Positions 1-7,300 of a stretch of DNA of 64,000 bases are shown here, piece after piece. A model generated the notes under the pieces. It searched no databases, was not told the origin of the DNA, and was given only the letters and a program-made list of their open reading frames with translations. The position numbers were made by a program, and so were the translations under genes. Numbering within the stretch: the first letter of the stretch is position 1; each line of letters begins with the position of its first letter. The stretch is from Terrimesophilobacter sp038243605 (lineage in GTDB: Bacteria; Actinomycetota; Actinomycetes; Actinomycetales; Microbacteriaceae). The DNA is taken from assembly GCA_038243605.1 (NCBI GenBank), contig JBBSQX010000001.1, positions 248,001 to 312,000 on the forward strand, written 5' to 3'.

Positions 1-1
1 G

Positions 2-1150
2 CAGTTGGTGATTTCTGCCCCCACTGGGGTTGCTGCGCTGAACGTGGGCGGGCAGACCATTCACTCCCTGTTTCGGCTGCCGATTGGGGTCATCGCCGAT
101 CACAACATTGACCAGAATCCGGCGCTTCGCAAACTGTTGAACACGATCGACACTCTCGTGATCGACGAAGTATCCATGGTTAATGCCGACCTGCTGGATG
201 CGATTGATCGCAGTCTGCGTCAGGCGCGACAACGCCCCCACGACGCCTTCGGCGGAGTTCAGGTGGTGCTTTTTGGCGACCCGTACCAGTTGGCACCCGT
301 GCCAGGTGATGCTGACGAGCGTGCGTACTTTGAAGACCAGTACCGCTCCATGTGGTTCTTTGATGCCAAGGTGTGGAACGAAACGGACCTGCGTATTTTC
401 GAGTTGAATACCATTCACCGCCAGCACGAAGAAGAGTTTAAGATCATGTTGAACGCTGTGCGGCACGGCACTGTGACGGCCGAGATCGCTGGCCGACTCA
501 ACGAGGTGGGCGCGCGCCCCGCGCCGCGAGAAGAAGCAATCACTCTGGCCACACGCAACGACACGGTGAATCGAATCAACGCTGCTGAGCTCGCGAAGCT
601 CCCGGGCAGAGCGCGCACGGCGCGCGCGGAAGTGAGTGGCGATTTTGGTGGCAGAGCCTTCCCCGCGGATGAATCGCTCGAGCTCAAAGTCGGGGCACGC
701 GTGATGTTTTTACGCAATGACCCAGACCAACGATGGGTGAATGGCACGGTCGGCACGGTGAGCAAAATCGAGTCGACAGTTTACGTCGACGTTGACGGCG
801 AAACCCACAAGGTGGAGCCAACGGTGTGGGAGAAGTACAAGTATTCGTACTCGGCGGCAACCAAACAGCTGACGCGCAACATTGTGGCCGAATTCACGCA
901 GTTTCCGCTCAGGCTCGCGTGGGCGGTCACCATCCACAAGTCGCAGGGTAAAACGTATGACCGTGCAATCGTTGACCTCGGGCAACGCTCCTTTGCGCCG
1001 GGGCAGACCTATGTGGCGCTGAGCCGCATAAGTGAGCTCGACGGGTTGTACCTCAGCAGGCCGCTTCGGCCATCCGACATCATTGTGGATGAGAACGTGA
1101 AGCGTTTCATGTCGAACGTCACACCGATCCCTGGGATCGAAGCTTCATAG
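2..1150 (+). CDS. PIF1/RecD-like ATP-dependent DNA helicase, 5'-truncated by the window edge
   Basis: Superfamily 1 helicase of the PIF1-like (COG0507) group, which unwinds DNA in repair and replication. The frame is open from base 2, so the true start and the Walker A lysine lie outside the window; the first visible residues (APTGVAALNVGGQTIHSLF) are the stretch that normally follows Walker A. Visible motifs are the Walker B box LVIDEVSMV, the GDPYQLAPV motif III, and the C-terminal TIHKSQGKTYD and YVALSRIS motifs that close the RecA2 domain. About 382 residues are seen and the C-terminus looks intact. Family is secure; the cellular role is not known. Confidence 0.9.
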   Translation, partial: QLVISAPTGVAALNVGGQTIHSLFRLPIGVIADHNIDQNPALRKLLNTIDTLVIDEVSMVNADLLDAIDRSLRQARQRPHDAFGGVQVVLFGDPYQLAPVPGDADERAYFEDQYRSMWFFDAKVWNETDLRIFELNTIHRQHEEEFKIMLNAVRHGTVTAEIAGRLNEVGARPAPREEAITLATRNDTVNRINAAELAKLPGRARTARAEVSGDFGGRAFPADESLELKVGARVMFLRNDPDQRWVNGTVGTVSKIESTVYVDVDGETHKVEPTVWEKYKYSYSAATKQLTRNIVAEFTQFPLRLAWAVTIHKSQGKTYDRAIVDLGQRSFAPGQTYVALSRISELDGLYLSRPLRPSDIIVDENVKRFMSNVTPIPGIEAS

Positions 1151-1181
1151 GATCTCGCCAGCCCGCCGGTCACTTGTGTGA

Positions 1182-1823
1182 CTACGCAGCAGCCTTCGCC
1201 GCAGAGAGATCCTGGAACACTTCGGTGTTGAGACGGTAGGCGACCATGACCTCGTCGATCACACGCTCGCGCTCGTCGTCATCCCAGTCGACAGAGTTGA
1301 GCTGTTCGCGGTAGATGTCTTTGAACGCGGTCGGGTCGGCAATCTCGTCGAACAGGTAGAAACCTATCCCGTTCGTGTCAAAACCGAAGCGCTTCTGCAT
1401 CACCTTGTAAATGTGCTGGCCACCGGAGAGGTCGCCGAGGTAGCGCGTGTAGTGGTGGGCGATGAATCCGCCCGTCCATCCGGTGATCTCGTGGATGCGA
1501 TCAACGTAACGCAGGGTCGATGGCAGTGGTGCGCTGCTGGAGGGCCAGTCAGGACCGACCAGAAAATCGAGGTCTGCAACGAGGGCGGGGATGCGGGTCA
1601 GATGCGGCGTGATGAAACGACTCGCTACCGGGTCGGCGGTCATGGTCACTGCGGCAGCCTCGAGTGCCTCATAGATGTAGTAATGCTGAACGACGAGGGC
1701 GATATAGTCTTCGCGCGAACCCTTGCCGCTCATGAGGTCGTGCATAAAAGTGGCACCCTCTGCGTGGCCGTGAGTCGTGCGGGTTCGCTCGCGCAGTGCA
1801 TCGGAAAAAGCAGTGACAGACAC
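1182..1823 (-). CDS. hmuO: Biliverdin-producing haem oxygenase
   Basis: Cleaves haem to biliverdin, Fe2+ and CO, releasing iron from haem in the cytoplasm. The 213 residues match the full length of the HmuO family. The proximal haem ligand is expected at His18 in TTHGHAEG, and the distal-helix signature RYLGDLSGGQ, whose glycines bend over the haem, is intact. It is preceded on the same strand by a DUF2470 protein, a domain found with haem-utilisation proteins. A 19-bp iron box lies 24 bp upstream of the start, so iron-dependent repression by a DtxR/IdeR-type regulator is likely. Confidence 0.93.
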   Translation of the reverse strand: MSVTAFSDALRERTRTTHGHAEGATFMHDLMSGKGSREDYIALVVQHYYIYEALEAAAVTMTADPVASRFITPHLTRIPALVADLDFLVGPDWPSSSAPLPSTLRYVDRIHEITGWTGGFIAHHYTRYLGDLSGGQHIYKVMQKRFGFDTNGIGFYLFDEIADPTAFKDIYREQLNSVDWDDDERERVIDEVMVAYRLNTEVFQDLSAAKAAA

Positions 1824-1846
1824 AGGGGGCTCGCTTCGATTGCTGG

Positions 1847-1865
1847 TAAGGTCACCCTAACCTTA
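1847..1865. promoter_or_regulatory. DtxR/IdeR-type iron box upstream of haem oxygenase
   Basis: TAAGGTCACCCTAACCTTA is an interrupted palindrome. Its reverse complement agrees with the DtxR consensus TTAGGTTAGCCTAACCTAA at 14 of 19 positions. It sits 24 bp before the hmuO start and just after the DUF2470 gene, where bound repressor would block hmuO transcription. The match was counted by eye. Confidence 0.72.
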
Positions 1866-1894
1866 CTCGAGAAGACCTCGGATGTGTAGAAAGG

Positions 1895-2194
1895 TTAACC
1901 GTGTGCGCGCGGGGCAATCCCAAGCTTCGCGCAGGCCGTGTCGTAGAGCACGACAACTTCACGTCGAATCTCGGGCCTCGCACTGATCTCGTTCGACCAC
2001 GGCACCGACAGTTCATGGGTGGCGCCGTTGAGCGTGAAATTCCACACCCCGGAATAACAATCGAGACCGATCATCACTGCAGATTCGGCGTTGCGATCCC
2101 CAAATGCTCGTGCGATGAGCAGGTTGTCGTCTGGGTGGTCTCCGTTCATGTGCGTCGTCACTGCGGTGACGACGTGCGCATCGAAAGTTGCCAT
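1895..2194 (-). CDS. DUF2470 domain protein, haem-utilisation associated
   Basis: A protein of about 100 residues made of a single DUF2470 domain, the module found at the C-terminus of HugZ-type haem-degrading proteins. It shows the conserved N-terminal stretch VVTAVTTHMNGDHPDDNLLIAR, in which the H-x-x-D-N pattern is typical, and a terminal FDxPL-like segment is absent. An ATG at 2194 is preferred; a GTG at 2203 is also in frame. It is transcribed just before hmuO, from which it is separated by the iron box, and probably assists haem iron handling. Family assignment is good; biochemical function is unknown. Confidence 0.82.
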   Translation of the reverse strand: MATFDAHVVTAVTTHMNGDHPDDNLLIARAFGDRNAESAVMIGLDCYSGVWNFTLNGATHELSVPWSNEISARPEIRREVVVLYDTACAKLGIAPRAHG

Positions 2195-2212
2195 GGATAA
2201 CACCGTACCGGT

Positions 2213-2968
2213 TCACATCCAGCGCGGAGGTGTGGGCACAGCCGCCCCCACGCCGGCTGAAATACCTAGGGTGCTGCGACCGGTCGCCCACCTCGTGAGA
2301 TCGACTGCCGTTCCACGCAGCGTGATGGCATCGGAGCCGTTACGATCCCCAACAGCTATCGGCACACTGTGGTCGATGGGGTGAAGAACGAAATTCGGGA
2401 TCGACTCTTCAGCGCGTCGGCTTCGCCACGTTGAGACCACATCGAAGAGTAACCGCTCGGTCAGACTGCGCGGAAAGTCGGCGAAGCTCGCACCGCTATC
2501 AAGATCGACTGCGTGAAGCCACACCTCCCGTGTGCGCAACCAGATCGTGTGGGTTGCCCGAAATGATGGGCCCTTTGCCATGCTCACATGAGCATTCCAC
2601 GCGCGATCGGAGAGGCCTCGCCACGCGGCATCAAGAGCCTCTGCTGATTCCCGTGAAAGCGAGCGCAGTTCACCAGTCGTAAGCTCAGCACCTTCTTCGA
2701 TCTGCGCCTCTCGTGCCTCCGAAGATTCGTACATCTGTTTCTCAACGCCCGTCGCTGCCCACTCAACCAAACGGCAGAGCGCTTGCGCATTGAACGCAAC
2801 ATGGGCGACCACATGTCGTCGGGTCCAATTGGGTAAAAGTGAGGCACCCAAGAAGTGAGAGTCCGGCAGCGTCGCGAGCGTGCGATCGAAGTACGCTGTG
2901 CCCTCGTTCACAAGTCGAAGCGCGGCGCGGATTTCGTGGTCATGGGTGAGGTAGCCATCCTGCGTCAT
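2213..2968 (-). CDS. Maleylpyruvate isomerase family mycothiol-dependent enzyme
   Basis: A DinB-fold metal/thiol enzyme of the MDMPI family, which in actinobacteria uses mycothiol as cofactor. The N-terminal NWTRRHVVAH helix and the later LRTREVWLHAVDLD segment carry the histidines and acid expected to bind the metal. The start at 2968 is chosen because a GAAGGGA ribosome site precedes it; the open frame continues 33 codons further with no such site. At 251 residues it has normal length. The true substrate is unknown: many family members are not maleylpyruvate isomerases. Confidence 0.82.
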   Translation of the reverse strand: MTQDGYLTHDHEIRAALRLVNEGTAYFDRTLATLPDSHFLGASLLPNWTRRHVVAHVAFNAQALCRLVEWAATGVEKQMYESSEAREAQIEEGAELTTGELRSLSRESAEALDAAWRGLSDRAWNAHVSMAKGPSFRATHTIWLRTREVWLHAVDLDSGASFADFPRSLTERLLFDVVSTWRSRRAEESIPNFVLHPIDHSVPIAVGDRNGSDAITLRGTAVDLTRWATGRSTLGISAGVGAAVPTPPRWM

Positions 2969-3111
2969 AACCGGTCCCTTCGGTTCGTAGTTTTTCCATT
3001 CTCGCCTGTCTGAGGCGGCAAGAGGCAAGGCCAATGTCGGAGGCGTCGGCGTACACTCTGGAGTCAAGGCCGGTTGTCATTCTTTTCTTTGTGTGCACCA
3101 AGGAGGAACAC

Positions 3112-3366
3112 GTGGATGTCACGGCTCTGACTCAACAATTTTGGCAAGTCAAGATCGAAGGCGAAGTCGTTGGCTACGTGGATGAGATCGATGTTGCCGG
3201 CGAGACGCGCTTTCGAGCACGGCGCCTCAAATACCCTGACGGTCGTTGGGTTCTCATCGGGGAGTGGTGGGACTTAGATCCGGCGCTCGCAGCATGCGCG
3301 GATGTGCCGCGAAGCAAAACGCGGGTGCGTAAGCTCGTTGTACCGCCACAGAATCGGTGGCGTTAG
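3112..3366 (+). CDS. Small conserved-looking protein of unknown function
   Basis: An 84-residue acidic/aromatic protein with no signal peptide or membrane segment. The GTG at 3112 is chosen because a perfect AAGGAGG (3100-3106) lies five bases upstream; the same frame is open further 5' without such a site. The middle reads as short beta strands (IEGEVVGYVDEI, RWVLIGEWWDLD). It ends inside the extreme 5' region of the downstream MarR gene, suggesting co-transcription. I do not recognise the family. Confidence 0.6.
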   Translation: MDVTALTQQFWQVKIEGEVVGYVDEIDVAGETRFRARRLKYPDGRWVLIGEWWDLDPALAACADVPRSKTRVRKLVVPPQNRWR

Positions 3367-3392
3367 AACGACGAAGGACGGAAAAATGCCAG

Positions 3393-3923
3393 ATGGCGAA
3401 GAAGAAGCCTCTGCTGTGGGACCCAATCGCTGAGGCCGAGCGCCAGTGGCGGCAGCACGGTTGGGAGGGGCAAGCCGACGGCATGGCGGCGGTGACCTCC
3501 ATCATGCGGGCCCAGCAGCTCATGCTCGCCAGGGTGGAAGCGCTGCTGCGCCCTTTCGACTTAACGTTCGCGAGGTACGAGATGCTACGCCTCTTGAGCT
3601 TTACGAGGGGTGGCGCGCTGCCGATGGCGAGTGCAAGTGCGCGGCTTCAGGTGCATCCGACGAGCGTGACGAACACAACTGATCGACTGGAAGCTGCCGA
3701 ACTCATTGAGCGCAGCGCGCATCCAACAGACGGCAGAGCGACAGTCATTCGCATTACGCCCGAGGGCCGAAGCGTGGTGGATGATGCGACTACCGTCATC
3801 AATCGGGAGTTCTTCAGCGACGTAGGAATACCGCACGAAGATCTGATTAACTTGGTGGGCATTTTGGCGCGGTTCCGCAGAAATGCTGGCGACTTTGAGG
3901 ACTCCTCCTCACACCAGCCATGA
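3393..3923 (+). CDS. MarR family transcriptional regulator
   Basis: A winged-helix dimeric repressor. The core runs from LTFARYEMLRLLSF (helices 2-3) through the recognition helix region LQVHPTSVTNTTDRLEAAELIER to the wing HPTDGRATVIRITPEG. An ATG at 3393 gives MAKKKPLLW; an in-frame GTG at 3357 overlaps the preceding gene's stop and would add 12 residues. The basic N-terminal extension of about 30 residues is longer than in minimal MarR proteins. The NAD(P)H oxidoreductase 29 bp downstream is its most likely partner or target. Confidence 0.85.
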   Translation: MAKKKPLLWDPIAEAERQWRQHGWEGQADGMAAVTSIMRAQQLMLARVEALLRPFDLTFARYEMLRLLSFTRGGALPMASASARLQVHPTSVTNTTDRLEAAELIERSAHPTDGRATVIRITPEGRSVVDDATTVINREFFSDVGIPHEDLINLVGILARFRRNAGDFEDSSSHQP

Positions 3924-3951
3924 TGACGAGTCGGTGCGGTTGAATGGGTGG

Positions 3952-4872
3952 ATGAAGGCTTTCACCATCCCCACGGCAGGTTCCAGCGTTGTCGAACTCA
4001 CTGAAGTGCCGGTTCCGACCATCGACGCGGATGAGTTGCTTGTTGAGGTGAAGGCGGTCGGCGTTGGCATCCACGACTCATATTTTCTGCCGAATGACGC
4101 GCACTACCCGTACCCGATCGGCATCGAAGCGGCAGGCGTCGTCGCCGAGGTGGGGCCAGCAGTCACCGGGTTCGAGCCCGGAGACCGGATTTCGTTTGTG
4201 AGTTCGATGCAGCCAAAGGGTGGCACTTGGGCTGAGTTCGTTGCGGTGAAAACCGAGAACATGATTGTGCCGATCCCCGCAGGAATGAGTTTCACTGATG
4301 CCGCCGCTGTGCCGGTTGCCGGAAACACGGTGTTGAGGGCGATGACCGCGATCACGGGAGTATCGAACGGAGGCACCCTGTTCATTGCCGGTGCTTCTGG
4401 CGCGATCGGCACGGTGGCAATTCAGTTAGCGCGTCGCCTCGACTGGCGGGTGGCGGCATCCGCTTCTGAAACCAACCATGACTATCTGCGCTCGCTCGGG
4501 GTTGAGCTCGCCGTCGATTATCACGATGCGAACTGGACCGATCAGGTTCTTGAGTGGATTCCGGGCGGCGTGGATGCCGCGATGGCGGTGCAACCTGGCA
4601 CGTCGGTGGAGTCAGCGATTGTCGTGAAAGATGGCGGTACGCTCGTGACAATTTCTGATCAACCGATAGACGCTGGTCGTGGAATCAAGGTGGCGATGGC
4701 GCCGTACCAGGTAGACGTGCGTGAGGGTCTCTCCGACCTGCTCAATGATGCCGCTGCCGGCAACTTTCATATCGAGCTGGAACGCGTGTACCCTTTCGCG
4801 GAGGCGCTAGCCGCGCTCGCGAAGGTTCAGTCGCGTCGCGCCCGCGGCAAGCTAGTTCTGACGCTGGAATAG
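3952..4872 (+). CDS. NADP-dependent quinone-oxidoreductase-type alcohol dehydrogenase (MDR family)
   Basis: A 306-residue medium-chain reductase of the zinc-free quinone oxidoreductase type. The N-terminal GroES-like domain includes GIEAAGVVAEVGPAV and the Rossmann domain carries GASGAIGTVAIQLA, a NADPH-binding AxxGxxG loop. No structural zinc cysteine cluster is present, which separates it from classical alcohol dehydrogenases. The start at 3952 begins with the family's usual MKAF; a GTG at 3934 is possible. It follows a MarR gene, suggesting control by electrophile or quinone stress. Its stop codon lies inside the first unit of a 15-bp tandem repeat. Confidence 0.85.
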   Translation: MKAFTIPTAGSSVVELTEVPVPTIDADELLVEVKAVGVGIHDSYFLPNDAHYPYPIGIEAAGVVAEVGPAVTGFEPGDRISFVSSMQPKGGTWAEFVAVKTENMIVPIPAGMSFTDAAAVPVAGNTVLRAMTAITGVSNGGTLFIAGASGAIGTVAIQLARRLDWRVAASASETNHDYLRSLGVELAVDYHDANWTDQVLEWIPGGVDAAMAVQPGTSVESAIVVKDGGTLVTISDQPIDAGRGIKVAMAPYQVDVREGLSDLLNDAAAGNFHIELERVYPFAEALAALAKVQSRRARGKLVLTLE

Positions 4873-4902
4873 CTGACGCTGGAGTAGCTGACACTGGAGG
4901 AG
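4858..4902 (+). repeat. 15-bp tandem repeat, three copies, running through a stop codon
   Basis: Units are CTGACGCTGGAATAG, CTGACGCTGGAGTAG and CTGACACTGGAGGAG at 4858, 4873 and 4888. The first unit encodes the last residues and TAG stop of the oxidoreductase, the second supplies another TAG in the same frame, and the third has lost it. It looks like in-register duplication of a gene's 3' end. Confidence 0.9.
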
Positions 4903-4976
4903 CGTTCACACTTCGCCGATCTTCGCTCCGTAGCATGGGTGGAAGGTTACTTTCGAAGAAAGAAGGGGTTGAGTCG

Positions 4977-6119
4977 ATGGCCACAATGAAGGTTCTGATT
5001 CTCGGTGCAGGGTTCGGTGGGCTGGAAGTGGCTGCTGGCCTCTCGGAGCGCTTCGGAACGGCAATTGACGTCACTCTCATCGACAGCCGCGACCATTTTG
5101 TTTTTGGTTTCTCCAAACTGGATGTCATGTTCGGTAAGCAAACTGCTGGCGAGGTGAGCCATCCGTACAGCCAGCTGAACAAACCCGGTGTGACTTTCGT
5201 GAAAGCCAACGTGCAGTCGATCGACCCGGTGCAGCGACGCGTTGACACGGATGCCGGCCAGTTTGAGGCAGATTTTCTGGTGGTCGCTCTTGGCGCAGAC
5301 ATGGACCCGGCGGCAACTCCGGGACTGGTGGAGGGCGGCCACGAGTTCTATACGAATGCAGGAGCTTTTGCCGCTCGCGAAGTACTCGCGAATTTTGCGG
5401 GGGGTCGTGTGGTGATTGGGGTGACGTCGTCGCCGTTCAAGTGCCCGCCAGCCCCGAGCGAAACTGCCCTGTTGGTGCACGAGTTTCTCACCGAGCGTGG
5501 TCTGCGGGAGAAGTCCGAGATCGCCGTCGTGATGCCGTTGCCGACACCGGTGCCACCATTGCCGGCCGCGTCAGAGGCCCTGCTTGCCGCCTTTGCTGAG
5601 CGTGGAATCGAGTGGCATCCGAAGCGTCTCATCCAACGGCTCGACCCTGCCGCACACACCGTGGAGTTTGAGGACGGCAGCACGATGCCGTACGACTTGT
5701 TCCTTGCGGTGCCGAGGCACGTGGCGCCGAAGGTTGTTGTGGATTCGGGGATGACGGTGGATGGTTGGGTTCCGGTTGACCCGCTCACCCTCGAGACGAG
5801 CTTTCTGAGTGTGTACGCGATCGGCGATGTGACGAGCGTGGGCACTCCGAAGGCTGGTGTTTTCTCTGAGGGCCAAGGGTCTGTTGTCGCGGAGGCGATC
5901 GCAACGCGCATTGAGTCTGGCGAGAAACCGCGCACTTACGGCGGCAACGGCGTGTGCTACGTGGAGTTCGGGGATGAGGGCGTTGCGAAGGTCGATGTCA
6001 CTTTTCTCGCCGGTCAACCGCCTTTTGGGGAATTCACCGCGGCGTCAGCGGGCTACGCGACAGACAAGAGCGAATTTGAAACTAGTCGACTCATTCGATG
6101 GTTTGGCTTACCCTCGTAG
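4977..6119 (+). CDS. FAD-dependent pyridine nucleotide-disulfide oxidoreductase (SQR/NDH-2-like)
   Basis: A 380-residue flavoprotein with an N-terminal FAD-binding Rossmann motif, VLILGAGFGGLEVA, and a C-terminal FAD segment around YAIGDVTSVGTPKAGVFSEGQG. The central stretch FKCPPAPSE resembles the cysteine region of sulfide:quinone reductases and flavocytochrome c flavoproteins. The start at 4977 follows an AGAAGGGG ribosome site. Substrate is uncertain: only one of the SQR redox cysteines is evident, so calling it sulfide:quinone reductase would go too far. It is transcribed alone, 105 bp after the preceding gene. Confidence 0.83.
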   Translation: MATMKVLILGAGFGGLEVAAGLSERFGTAIDVTLIDSRDHFVFGFSKLDVMFGKQTAGEVSHPYSQLNKPGVTFVKANVQSIDPVQRRVDTDAGQFEADFLVVALGADMDPAATPGLVEGGHEFYTNAGAFAAREVLANFAGGRVVIGVTSSPFKCPPAPSETALLVHEFLTERGLREKSEIAVVMPLPTPVPPLPAASEALLAAFAERGIEWHPKRLIQRLDPAAHTVEFEDGSTMPYDLFLAVPRHVAPKVVVDSGMTVDGWVPVDPLTLETSFLSVYAIGDVTSVGTPKAGVFSEGQGSVVAEAIATRIESGEKPRTYGGNGVCYVEFGDEGVAKVDVTFLAGQPPFGEFTAASAGYATDKSEFETSRLIRWFGLPS

Positions 6120-6207
6120 CTCGTCTTCTGTTCCCAACCCAGCTGGAGAAGGGCGCGACCGCGTATGGCAGATACCCAGACCGCGGCGATCAGTCGCGAG
6201 TGTTGCC

Positions 6208-6642
6208 CTAGTCCTTGATATCAATCGTTCCGTCGTCGGAAACAGGGAAACCGGGGGCGAACGCCGCCTCCCAGAGGTGACCGTCTGGGTCCGCAAAGTA
6301 TCCGGAATAGCCACCCCAGTCAGCTTTGACTGCGGGCTTCACGAGAGTTGCCCCGGCATCAACCGCCTGCGCAAGGGCGTCGTCAACCGCCACGGTGTCG
6401 TTGAAGTTGAGAGCGAGCGTGATGCCCCGAAAACTTTGTGGCGGATCTGGGTGGAGGCCAACATCCGCGGCAAGATGATCGTGCGGAAAGAGCCCTAGCC
6501 ACGTGCCAGACGTACGAAACCAGGTGATCCCCGCTGAGGCATCGCCTCGCTGCTCCCACCCGAGCGCACGGTAGAACGCAATACTCGCCTCCATATTGGA
6601 AACACCCAGAGTGACAATTGTGAAGTTCGGGGCAATACTCAT
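6208..6642 (-). CDS. VOC (glyoxalase/bleomycin-resistance-like) family protein
   Basis: A 144-residue protein of two beta-alpha-beta-beta-beta modules, beginning NFTIVTLGVSNMEASIAFYRALGWEQR and ending with the module DPDGHLWEAAFAPGF. The D-P-x-G-x-x-W-E motif is the hallmark of this superfamily. It is full length for a single-chain two-module VOC protein. It diverges from the membrane protein at 6704, and a palindrome lies in the 61-bp gap. Substrate cannot be inferred. Confidence 0.88.
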   Translation of the reverse strand: MSIAPNFTIVTLGVSNMEASIAFYRALGWEQRGDASAGITWFRTSGTWLGLFPHDHLAADVGLHPDPPQSFRGITLALNFNDTVAVDDALAQAVDAGATLVKPAVKADWGGYSGYFADPDGHLWEAAFAPGFPVSDDGTIDIKD

Positions 6643-6678
6643 GCGGCAACGTTAGCGAGTCCTACCGACAACGAAATG

Positions 6679-6696
6679 TATGTTGTGCAACATACT
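6679..6696. promoter_or_regulatory. Palindromic operator candidate between divergent genes
   Basis: GTATGTTG-TG-CAACATAC has perfect 8-bp arms. It lies 7 bp before the ATG at 6704 and 36 bp before the divergent VOC start, so a bound protein could control both genes. No regulator gene is adjacent. Confidence 0.5.
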
Positions 6697-6703
6697 GTGA
6701 CGT

Positions 6704-7282
6704 ATGACTGATGTAAACACGAACCAACTTCCGCCGCTCGTTGTCGGCACAGACCCGAAGGGTGTCTGGAAGGCCTTTCGGCCGGCCATCCTTTTGTATG
6801 CGGTATTCACCCCGGTGTTTGCCGTCGCGGCGGTAGTACTCGCGGCGTTGGTAGCAGGAACGTCAGGTTTTGGAGCTGGCGTTGCGGCCGGAATCGTGTT
6901 CGCCATGATCACCGTCTACTTCAGCTTTTCTGCCATCTATTTTACGAGTATCGCGGCAACCCGCGCTGCGGCCGGAACCGTCGCCACGCTCGACGGCACG
7001 GGGCTTGCCTCGACCACCCCCAACGGAAATCTTGTGCTTCCGTGGCAGGCGATCGCCTCCGTTCAGGTAAAGAAACCTCTCCGCAAACGCGTTGCTATCT
7101 TTCGAATTGCCGACGGCATTACGCATGACAGTCCGGGGGTTCAGACGTCCATGACACCCGCTGCCTTCCGTCGCCTTTGCGCGAAGGGATTCCACATCGG
7201 CGCGGCAGGAATAGATGTGCCTATTGAGGCAATCCTCGACGCGGCGGCCGCCTTCACCGCTGGACGTCTGGTGGCGCGCTAA
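6704..7282 (+). CDS. YcxB-like membrane protein
   Basis: A 192-residue protein with two closely spaced hydrophobic helices at about residues 28-50 and 58-82, followed by a C-terminal soluble part. The pattern DGTGLASTTPNGNLVLPWQAIASVQVKK, which leads into the conserved W-x-x-I core, resembles YcxB-like (PF14317-type) domains. The role of this family is unknown. The start ATG is only 7 bp after the palindromic site, which suggests a very short or absent leader. Confidence 0.7.
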   Translation: MTDVNTNQLPPLVVGTDPKGVWKAFRPAILLYAVFTPVFAVAAVVLAALVAGTSGFGAGVAAGIVFAMITVYFSFSAIYFTSIAATRAAAGTVATLDGTGLASTTPNGNLVLPWQAIASVQVKKPLRKRVAIFRIADGITHDSPGVQTSMTPAAFRRLCAKGFHIGAAGIDVPIEAILDAAAAFTAGRLVAR

Positions 7283-7300
7283 CGCTGCACAGCTTTTCGT

